Positions 1 to 5,229 of a DNA stretch of 9,835 nt are shown in pieces (position 1 is the stretch's first letter; each line of letters starts with the position of its first letter). A model generated the notes under the pieces. That model worked only from the letters and a program-made list of their open reading frames with translations, had not been told where the DNA came from and ran no database searches. Source of the stretch: Alphaproteobacteria bacterium (GTDB taxonomy: Bacteria > Pseudomonadota > Alphaproteobacteria > Rhizobiales > Aestuariivirgaceae); assembly GCA_024639035.1 (NCBI GenBank), contig JAHEJE010000084.1:1-9835 (forward strand), given 5' to 3'. The position numbers and the translations under genes are program-made.

Positions 1-222
1 GCCAAGCTCAGCTTCGGCAGCGCCGTGTGGGGTCTTGAGTATCTGTTGGCCAACGGTGGATCGGCCTATCTTCCGGAGCGCCTGGTGCGCGCGCATTGTG
101 CCGCCGGGCGCCTGCATGTGCGCGAGCAGGCGCCGGTTTTCAACCGCAACGTCTATCTGATCACCAACGACGCCCTGGCCGGAGACTGGTCCTGGCTGCC
201 GGAGGTGATGCAAGGGGCCTAG
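1..222 (+). CDS. LysR-type transcriptional regulator, C-terminal fragment (5' end outside window)
   Basis: An open frame runs from the first base to a TAG at 220-222 and gives the last 73 residues of a protein. The sequence fits the end of the LysR substrate-binding domain: the run SAYLPERLV (21-29), a GRLH segment (36-39), the APVFNRNVYLI stretch (44-54) and a closing DWSWLPEVM (62-70) match the usual end of that fold, where a conserved proline-containing strand leads into the last helix. The DNA-binding helix-turn-helix lies upstream of the window, so neither the target genes nor the inducer can be inferred. The 124 bases to the next gene contain no clear terminator. The family assignment rests on overall pattern recognition of a short fragment. 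Confidence 0.72.
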   Translation, partial: AKLSFGSAVWGLEYLLANGGSAYLPERLVRAHCAAGRLHVREQAPVFNRNVYLITNDALAGDWSWLPEVMQGA

Positions 223-346
223 GGTCAACAGCCCAAGTAGTTCATCATGACGCAGCTTTCTGTTTCGAAACCCACCGATGGGGATTCGCATTTCGATAAA
301 AAGTGCTCTAAAGTTCTGATAGGGGAATGTGTTCAGGGAGAATAGA

Positions 347-1174
347 ATGACGAAAAAGGCGAAAAAAGCGAATGGCCGCGATCCAAACAAGAAGATCCCG
401 AATTCCTTGTATGAGAAGGAATTGAAGCGATTGCAGATCGAGCTCGTGAAGCTGCAGGAGTGGATCAAGCACGAGGGATTGCGGGTCGTGGTGATTTTCG
501 AGGGCCGCGATGCCGCAGGCAAAGGCGGAACCATCAAACGGATTACCGAACCTCTCAATCCGCGCATATGCCGGGTCGTCGCACTTCCCGCTCCCACCGA
601 TCGCGAAAAGGGGCAATGGTATTTCCAGCGCTACGTTCCCCACCTGCCGACCACAGGGGAAATGGTGATTTTCGACAGATCCTGGTACAACCGGACTGGT
701 GTCGAGCGGGTGATGGGCTTTTGCACCGATGAGGAATACCGCGAATTCCTGCGCACTTGCCCGGAATTCGAGCGCATGCTGGTCCGCTCTGGGATCCAGA
801 TCATCAAATACTGGTTTTCGGTCAGTGACGAAGAACAGGAGCGCCGTTTCCAGTCGCGGCTGGCCGAACCGACCAAGCGTTGGAAGCTGAGCCCGATGGA
901 TCTGGAATCACGCAAGCGCTGGGTCGCCTATTCCAAGGCCAAGGACGACATGTTTGCCCATACCGATATAAAGCAGGCGCCATGGTTCGTGGTCAGATCC
1001 GATGTCAAGAAGCATGCCCGGCTGAATTGCATATCTCATCTTCTCGGGCAGATCCCGTACCAGGATCTGACGCCTGACCCGATCGTGCTGGAGGAGAGAC
1101 CGCCTCAGGAGGGTTATGTCCGACCGCCGATGGAAGATCAGACCTTCGTGCCGGAAATCCATCATCAGATTTGA
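347..1174 (+). CDS. ppk2: Polyphosphate kinase 2 (PPK2 family, single domain)
   Basis: This 275-residue protein is predicted to transfer phosphate between inorganic polyphosphate and nucleoside di- or monophosphates in the cytoplasm, so linking the polyphosphate store to ATP/GTP pools. Seen in the sequence: a P-loop GRDAAGKGGT (53-62), the Walker B-like VIFDRSWYNR (107-116, with Asp110) and a basic lid region RFQSRLAEPTKRWKLSPMD (167-185). All are PPK2 hallmarks, in the right order and spacing for a one-domain enzyme. The first 20 residues are rich in Lys, and the tail after residue 245 is rich in Pro and Glu. The ATG at 347 is chosen because AGGGAG (335-340) lies 6 bases before it; an in-frame GTG at 329 would add 6 residues but has no better ribosome-binding site. 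The neighbours do not suggest a pathway. Whether it prefers making ATP, GTP or polyphosphate cannot be read from the motifs here. Confidence 0.93.
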   Translation: MTKKAKKANGRDPNKKIPNSLYEKELKRLQIELVKLQEWIKHEGLRVVVIFEGRDAAGKGGTIKRITEPLNPRICRVVALPAPTDREKGQWYFQRYVPHLPTTGEMVIFDRSWYNRTGVERVMGFCTDEEYREFLRTCPEFERMLVRSGIQIIKYWFSVSDEEQERRFQSRLAEPTKRWKLSPMDLESRKRWVAYSKAKDDMFAHTDIKQAPWFVVRSDVKKHARLNCISHLLGQIPYQDLTPDPIVLEERPPQEGYVRPPMEDQTFVPEIHHQI

Positions 1175-1180
1175 TGGCGG

Positions 1181-2557
1181 CTACTGCGTCAGGATGACAC
1201 GGCCGCCGGAAATGGCCGAGGGAACCGGAACGTCAGTGGCACTGTAGTCGGAATTTAGAACGAGGGTCGGGCCCTCCTTCAACCACAAGCGCAGGGCGAC
1301 GATGGCCGTGTAAGCAGATTGATCGGCGACGGGCGCGTTGGCGTCGATCTGCAGTACGCTTTTGGGGAGATAAATGGTTCCCAGAAGCTGGCGGGCATTG
1401 TTGCTCTGGATGCGATGGATACGGGTGCCGCTTACCGACCGATCTTCCATGAACAGGAGGCCGGCGAGCGGTCCGTCGCGAGGCGCCCCCAGATCAATGG
1501 TGGTGTCGGGCGCGAAGTTGAAGACCGAGTCATTCCCGGTAAGGTAAAATCCTACATAGCTGCCAATCAGTTCGGCGCTTTCCGCAACCACAAGCGGGCC
1601 ATCCTTGATGACGTACACGCCAGGTTCAAGAGTGACCCGCGCTTCGTCGATGATGCTGATGCCGCCACAGTAGGTCCCCGGCTTTAGCGAGGTCTCTTCA
1701 TCATCGATGACCAGGTCGATGGCCGCGCAACTACTGACAGGCGGTGCCGGGCGATCGGACAGGGGATCGGGGATCGGCGGGCAATCGGTCGTCGGCGCCG
1801 GCTCAAAGCTGGAACTGGATTGTGCCCAGTAACCGCCGGCAGCGCAAATCGTCTCCGCTGTGATACTGGAATCTGCATCGGCGCGGATCGAGGCAAAGCT
1901 GGTCGAATTGGAGTAGACGCCACATTCAGCAGCGCTCAACGCGGCGGAATTGTCCAAGTGAATGCCGGCAAGTAGCCTGCTGTCCATCAGGCCAAGCACG
2001 CAGACCTTGCCCATACCCATCACCTGGGCACGCGCGAGGACGTTTATCGTCTGGTACCGTGACGGCAGGAAGTTGCCGAAGTACGACTTGCGCGGCGCAT
2101 CGATTTTCACCTCGACGGCATTGTCGGCCTCGATGAAGGCTGCATCAATCGATGTCGAGCTGCCACCCTTGCTGATGCCGCTATCGGCACCGTCATCTTC
2201 CGCCGCAGCAGCAGCCATCATGAAATCGGATGATGCCATGCGCATTGCAGCACCGTCATCGGATTCGCCAGAGCTTTGTGGTTTGTTGGTTCCCATGCCG
2301 AGATTGGTGCGGGCGTAATTCGATGCGACCAGCTCAACCTGGGCGGGGTTCGAAATTGCCAGGGGAATTTCCTTGGCGCCGGCGATGGCCGCGGCATCGG
2401 CAGCGGCCTGCAATTCGGCCTTCTGACGGATGGCCGAGGCGTAGTCGAATGCAGCGCCGGCCGCCATGATCATGGCGAAGAACGCGAACGCGGCTATCAA
2501 TGCCACACTCGCCTTCGTGTCGGTTACAAATCGCCCAATTTTCGACCGGGGTATCAT
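1181..2557 (-). CDS. TadE/TadG-like (Flp pilus-associated) membrane-anchored protein
   Basis: This 458-residue protein is anchored by one N-terminal membrane segment, with the rest outside the cytoplasm. Residues 1-16 are basic and polar, 17-39 form a hydrophobic segment ending in FDY, and the next stretch contains QKAELQAAADAAAIAGA (45-61). That block is the classic signature of the TadE/TadG-like N-terminal domain. Residues about 89-134 are low-complexity, rich in Ala, Ser, Gly and Asp. The C-terminal 270 residues are rich in Ser, Asp, Val and hydroxyl residues with several Cys (197, 212, 238, 259, 277, 297 approximately), and look like an extracellular beta-rich domain. TadG-family proteins help assemble or stabilise Flp pili, but no other tad/cpa gene is present here, so this is probably a stand-alone paralogue. 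The ATG at 2557 is preferred because it gives the usual short N-terminus; a GTG at 2590 would add 11 residues. Confidence 0.8.
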   Translation of the reverse strand: MIPRSKIGRFVTDTKASVALIAAFAFFAMIMAAGAAFDYASAIRQKAELQAAADAAAIAGAKEIPLAISNPAQVELVASNYARTNLGMGTNKPQSSGESDDGAAMRMASSDFMMAAAAAEDDGADSGISKGGSSTSIDAAFIEADNAVEVKIDAPRKSYFGNFLPSRYQTINVLARAQVMGMGKVCVLGLMDSRLLAGIHLDNSAALSAAECGVYSNSTSFASIRADADSSITAETICAAGGYWAQSSSSFEPAPTTDCPPIPDPLSDRPAPPVSSCAAIDLVIDDEETSLKPGTYCGGISIIDEARVTLEPGVYVIKDGPLVVAESAELIGSYVGFYLTGNDSVFNFAPDTTIDLGAPRDGPLAGLLFMEDRSVSGTRIHRIQSNNARQLLGTIYLPKSVLQIDANAPVADQSAYTAIVALRLWLKEGPTLVLNSDYSATDVPVPSAISGGRVILTQ

Positions 2558-2644
2558 GTGCGCCCTGGTAAAGGTTTCATACCAGTGCACACTGACAAAC
2601 CCGAACGAACAGCTTGCTTCAATTGTAGATCGAATTTTCGTAAA

Positions 2645-2657
2645 ATTTTAGCGAATC
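2645..2657 (-). promoter_or_regulatory. Candidate minus-strand promoter with GANTC next to the -10, upstream of the tadG-like gene
   Basis: Read on the minus strand, GATTC (2657-2653) is followed two bases later by TAAAAT (2650-2645), a five-of-six match to the -10 hexamer. No good -35 is seen at 16-18 bases. GcrA-responsive promoters in Caulobacter often combine a sigma-70 -10, a weak -35 and a CcrM site GANTC inside or near the spacer, and this arrangement resembles them. The start of transcription would be near 2638, about 80 bases before the ATG at 2557. The assignment is an inference from a short motif. Confidence 0.3.
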
Positions 2658-2814
2658 CAGTGGAGCCGGTAGCAGGTAGTCAGATTCTGCCTCTACGGCA
2701 AGCGAATCTTGGCCTTAAATAAAGCCGGTTTCTCCATATAAGCTATTGATTTTGCTTCATTTCTTTCAATCCCCAAATGAAACAAATAGACTCCTATCAC
2801 GGCAAGGCTTTGTT

Positions 2815-2845
2815 AAGCAGGTGCTCATTTTACCGACCTGCTTTT
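2815..2845 (+). terminator. Terminator-like hairpin in the tadG-like/gcrA intergenic region
   Basis: AAGCAGGT (2815-2822) pairs perfectly with ACCTGCTT (2836-2843) around a 13-base loop, and the 3' arm runs into four T's (2842-2845). The stem is strong but the T-run is short and the loop large, so termination could be weak. No plus-strand gene precedes it. It would make sense as the end of an unannotated small RNA, or as an mRNA-end structure used on the opposite strand after gcrA. Confidence 0.35.
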
Positions 2846-3027
2846 CGACAATTCAAGAATGTCTTTCGCAACCTGGCCTGGGGCAAGGGCTGAACTTCAT
2901 CGGCAGCCTGCGCAAGCCGCTTTCGCCAAAGCAACTGGAACGCCTGACAATCCAGTCTCAACTGGCGGCAGGCGGCTGATCGTCAATCTTTGAAGCGTGC
3001 GCCGGTGCCAGCCGCACACGACGCGCT

Positions 3028-3585
3028 TTACCGGCCAGCAGACACCCGGCGGGCGCGGCGGTCCTGCATCGGCTGATAGGCGACGCGGGCGTGATAATCA
3101 CAATATGGCACGCCGTCCTTGGGCGCATGGCCGCAAAAACAGAATTCCTCCGAACCGGGATCGCCGATCGGCCAGCGGCAGGTCTTGTCCGACAGATTGA
3201 GAACCGTGACACGGTCGCCGCCGGAGGGCTGATCGACGAGCCGGATCGGCTCGGGCTCCGGTTCAGGGGCCGGGACCGGCTTGGCATAGGCCTGTGGCTT
3301 GAGCGCCGTGTTGCCGGCTGTCGGCGCGCTGCCGGAACGGCTTGGATGACTGGGCTGGCGCGGCCGGCGCGGGCGCGGCGCCGATGAGCGGCTGGTGGTC
3401 GCCCGGCCGGACAGACCGAGGCGGTGAACCTTTCCGATCACAGCGTTGCGGGTGACGCCTCCGGCGAGCTGGGCGGCAATCTGGCTGGCGCTCAAGCCGT
3501 CGTTCCAAAGCTTCTTGAGCAACTCGACGCGCTCTTCCGTCCAGGGCAATTTCTCACCTTGGGTGTTGTGGGTGTTGGTTGTCAC
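3028..3585 (-). CDS. gcrA: GcrA cell cycle regulator
   Basis: GcrA is a cytoplasmic, sigma-70-associated transcription factor of alphaproteobacteria. It acts at promoters carrying GANTC sites methylated by CcrM and controls genes for cell-cycle progression and division. This 185-residue copy has the helix-turn-helix block WTEERVELLKKLW (15-27) with QIAAQLAGGVTRNAVIGKVHR (35-55), then a Pro/Arg/Ser-rich linker with an acidic PEPEPEP run (107-113). The conserved C-terminal module, which contacts the sigma factor, includes CRWPIGDP (136-143), FCFCGH (148-153) and PYCDYHARVAYQP (160-172). The start is a GTG at 3585 preceded by a strong Shine-Dalgarno, which adds 12-13 residues before the point where GcrA proteins normally begin. 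At that usual position this gene has TTG (Leu13) with poor spacing to GGTGAG. The gene is divergent from argD. Its upstream region carries DnaA-, CtrA- and CcrM-type sites, described separately. Confidence 0.95.
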   Translation of the reverse strand: MTTNTHNTQGEKLPWTEERVELLKKLWNDGLSASQIAAQLAGGVTRNAVIGKVHRLGLSGRATTSRSSAPRPRRPRQPSHPSRSGSAPTAGNTALKPQAYAKPVPAPEPEPEPIRLVDQPSGGDRVTVLNLSDKTCRWPIGDPGSEEFCFCGHAPKDGVPYCDYHARVAYQPMQDRRARRVSAGR

Positions 3586-3591
3586 GCAGAA

Positions 3592-3600
3592 TCCCTCCTT
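3592..3600 (-). promoter_or_regulatory. Strong gcrA Shine-Dalgarno that fixes the GTG start, merged with a GANTC site
   Basis: On the minus strand AAGGAGGGA lies 6 bases before the GTG at 3585-3583. It is the best ribosome-binding site near the N-terminus and decides the start over the TTG at 3549-3547. The last two bases of this element are part of GATTC (3593-3589), so a CcrM methylation site sits between the Shine-Dalgarno and the start codon. Confidence 0.75.
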
Positions 3601-3648
3601 GGTCGCACAAGGCACTGCCCTGCACACATTGTTCGCTCGTCGCCACCG

Positions 3649-3657
3649 TGTGAATAA
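3649..3657 (-). promoter_or_regulatory. DnaA box upstream of gcrA
   Basis: The minus strand reads TTATTCACA, an exact match to the TTATNCACA DnaA-box consensus, 64-72 bases before the gcrA GTG. A TATAGT -10-like element lies directly beside it on the promoter-distal side (about 3658-3664). In Caulobacter, DnaA directly activates gcrA transcription, so the position is biologically sensible. Binding here is inferred from the motif alone. Confidence 0.6.
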
Positions 3658-3765
3658 CTATATTTCGTGTTTTGTTGGCCAGACGCTACTATATCTTGGA
3701 AAACAGCTACAAGACTGGTTTGCTGATTTCTGCGGGTTTTCCCCAGTTTTGCGCCCGACGTCAGC

Positions 3766-3785
3766 GTTAACAAGAGGTTAACAAG
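3766..3785. repeat. Tandem 9-bp direct repeat, 11-bp period
   Basis: GTTAACAAG occurs at 3766-3774 and again at 3777-3785, separated by two bases. The 11-base period puts both copies on the same face of the helix, as expected for side-by-side binding of a response-regulator dimer. It contains the CtrA-type site. Confidence 0.85.
3767..3782. promoter_or_regulatory. CtrA binding site (TTAA-N7-TTAAC)
   Basis: TTAA at 3767-3770, seven bases, then TTAAC at 3778-3782 match the full CtrA consensus exactly. The opposite strand also reads TTAA-N7-TTAAC. The site lies about 185 bases upstream of the gcrA start codon and about 80 bases upstream of the argD -35. In Caulobacter, CtrA represses gcrA, which makes it the likelier target, but argD could respond as well. 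Confidence 0.65.
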
Positions 3786-3790
3786 CCAGC

Positions 3791-3820
3791 GAATCGCTCG
3801 TCCATGCGGCGTTCTGACTC
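3791..3820. promoter_or_regulatory. Two GANTC (CcrM) sites in the gcrA/argD divergent region
   Basis: GAATC at 3791-3795 and GACTC at 3816-3820 lie just beyond the CtrA-type site. With GATTC at 3589-3593 they make three CcrM methylation targets in the 407-base divergent region. Such sites are recognised by GcrA when methylated, which would allow autoregulation of gcrA or methylation-dependent control of argD. Confidence 0.5.
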
Positions 3821-3861
3821 AGTGCACTGGTTATCAGCAGATTTCCTGCACGCCGGCTACA

Positions 3862-3890
3862 TTGACCATAGGTCGGCCACAGCATATAAA
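3862..3890 (+). promoter_or_regulatory. Sigma-70 promoter for the argD side
   Basis: TTGACC (3862-3867) and TATAAA (3885-3890) are separated by 17 bases, close to the housekeeping consensus in both hexamers and ideal in spacing. Transcription should begin near 3897, about 96 bases upstream of the argD ATG. A short inverted repeat GACC-ATA-GGTC (3864-3874) overlaps the -35 and could be a repressor contact site. Confidence 0.6.
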
Positions 3891-3907
3891 GTTCCGAGAA
3901 GCGAGGC

Positions 3908-3933
3908 GCCGCCGAACAACCGGCGGCTTTTTT
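3908..3933 (+). terminator. Intrinsic terminator/attenuator in the argD leader
   Basis: GCCGCCG (3908-3914) pairs perfectly with CGGCGGC (3921-3927) around a six-base AACAAC loop, followed by six T's (3928-3933). This is a textbook rho-independent terminator on the plus strand. It lies only about 12 bases after the predicted start of transcription and 60 bases before the argD start codon. It must therefore either be read through, be regulated, or end a separate short RNA. Confidence 0.75.
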
Positions 3934-3992
3934 GGTTTCGCCGATGTCTTCGCCATCGCACTATTTTTGCAGCTGATGATTGGACCCTTAAG

Positions 3993-5192
3993 ATGATTGC
4001 CCCTTTGCTGCCGACATATGCCCGGATCGACGTTGCGTTCGAACGCGGCGAAGGGGCACGCCTGTTTACGGCTGACGGGCAATCTTATCTCGATTTCGGC
4101 GCCGGGATCGCCGTCAATGCGCTGGGGCATGCGCATCCGCACCTGGTTGAAGCGCTTGCGGCACAGGCGGCAAAGCTGTGGCATACGTCAAACCTGTACC
4201 GGATCCCCGAAGGCGAACGGCTGGCCGAACGGCTGATCGCCACCTGTTTTGCCGATACGGTGTTTTTCACCAACTCGGGTGCCGAGGCCGTGGAATGCGC
4301 GATCAAGATGGCGCGCAAGTTCCACGCCGTTTCCGGAGACCCGGAGCGGTTCAAGATCATCACCTTCGATGGCGCATTTCACGGACGCACGCTGGCAACG
4401 ATCGCGGCCGGCGGCCAGGAAAAGTACCTCGAGGGCTTCGGACCAAAGGCCGAAGGCTTCGTACAGGTGCCGTTCGATGACGTAGCGGCGGTGGAAGCGA
4501 CGGTGGATGGAACAACGGCTGCAATCCTGCTGGAACCGGTGCAGGGAGAAGGCGGCATCAGGCCGTTTTCCGCCAGAACGCTCAAGGCGCTGCGGCAACT
4601 GTGCAATGCGCATGGGCTGCTTTTGATATTCGACGAGGTGCAATGCGGAACCGGGCGGACCGGGCGGCTGTTTGCCCACCAGAGCTCGGGCGTGACACCG
4701 GACATCATGGCCATCGCCAAGGCTATCGGCGGTGGCTTTCCGATGGGTGCCTGCCTTGCCACCGAGGCAGCGGCCAAGGGTATGACGGCGGGGACCCACG
4801 GATCGACGTTCGGTGGTAATCCGCTGGCAATGGCGGTCGGCAATGCGGTGCTCGATGTGGTGCTGGCCGATGGATTCCTGGACAGGGTTCGCGCCTGCGG
4901 GCTGCAGCTTGCGCAGAAACTGGCGCGGCTGAAGGACGAGTTTCCCGATATCATCGCTGAGGTCCGTGGCGGCGGCCTGATGATCGGTATCAAGTGCCAT
5001 GTGGCCAACACGGAACTGGTTTCCGCCTGTTTCGATGAGCACCTGCTGACGGTGGGCGCCGGCGATAACGTCGTGCGGCTGTTGCCGCCGCTGATCGTCT
5101 CTGACGACGACCTGGGCGAGGCTGTTACGCGCCTCGAAACGGCCTGCCGCAGGTTGAGCGGCACCAGCCGAGCCGCAGTGGCAAACGGCTGA
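3993..5192 (+). CDS. argD: Acetylornithine aminotransferase
   Basis: ArgD is a cytoplasmic, pyridoxal-phosphate-dependent class III aminotransferase. It converts N-acetylglutamate semialdehyde to N-acetylornithine with glutamate as amino donor, and often also serves as succinyldiaminopimelate aminotransferase in lysine synthesis. The 399-residue length is typical. Seen: DFGAGIAVNALGHAHP (34-49), the cofactor phosphate-binding NSGAEA (94-99), FDGAFHGRT (125-133), FDEVQCGTGRTG (213-224, Asp214 contacting the cofactor ring), the cofactor lysine Lys243 in AIAKAIGGG, and HGSTFGGNP (269-277). The start at MIAPLLPTYARIDVAFERGEG matches the usual N-terminus. The frame stays open upstream to 3804, but that part crosses the promoter and terminator and does not resemble the family. 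The Shine-Dalgarno is weak. argF follows after 37 bases in the same direction. Confidence 0.96.
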   Translation: MIAPLLPTYARIDVAFERGEGARLFTADGQSYLDFGAGIAVNALGHAHPHLVEALAAQAAKLWHTSNLYRIPEGERLAERLIATCFADTVFFTNSGAEAVECAIKMARKFHAVSGDPERFKIITFDGAFHGRTLATIAAGGQEKYLEGFGPKAEGFVQVPFDDVAAVEATVDGTTAAILLEPVQGEGGIRPFSARTLKALRQLCNAHGLLLIFDEVQCGTGRTGRLFAHQSSGVTPDIMAIAKAIGGGFPMGACLATEAAAKGMTAGTHGSTFGGNPLAMAVGNAVLDVVLADGFLDRVRACGLQLAQKLARLKDEFPDIIAEVRGGGLMIGIKCHVANTELVSACFDEHLLTVGAGDNVVRLLPPLIVSDDDLGEAVTRLETACRRLSGTSRAAVANG

Positions 5193-5229
5193 AGCCTCTC
5201 TTGTTTAACCTGTATGAGTACTATTTCTC

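Larger units (their letters stand above)
2558..3027. other. Intergenic region between the tadG-like gene and gcrA, no convincing gene
   Basis: These 470 bases hold no open frame I can assign. The part from about 2590 to 2870 is clearly more AT-rich than its surroundings and carries four GANTC sites (2653-2657, 2683-2687, 2704-2708, 2789-2793), an inverted repeat TTCATTT-N12-AAATGAA (2756-2781) and a terminator-like hairpin at 2815-2845. From about 2870 to 2979 the DNA becomes GC-rich with coding-like codon use in one plus-strand frame, ending in TGA at 2977-2979. That frame has no good start codon and crosses the hairpin, so it may be a decayed gene end. The last 48 bases are the untranslated region downstream of gcrA. 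Confidence 0.6.

Noticed and set aside
2813..2830. TTAA at 2813-2816 as a second CtrA site
   Set aside because: There is no matching TTAA seven bases later; only one half-site is present.
2746..2979. 77-residue plus-strand open frame as an intact gene
   Set aside because: It has a TTG start without Shine-Dalgarno, runs through a terminator-like hairpin and has an AT-rich 5' half. Only its tail looks coding, so it is reported as a possible remnant.
3804..3992. Upstream extension of argD adding 63 residues
   Set aside because: It crosses the predicted promoter and intrinsic terminator, has no family similarity, and the ATG at 3993 gives the canonical ArgD N-terminus.
4188..5042. Long minus-strand open frame inside argD
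   Set aside because: It is a GC-rich shadow of argD with no recognisable domain. argD has full family motifs over the same bases.
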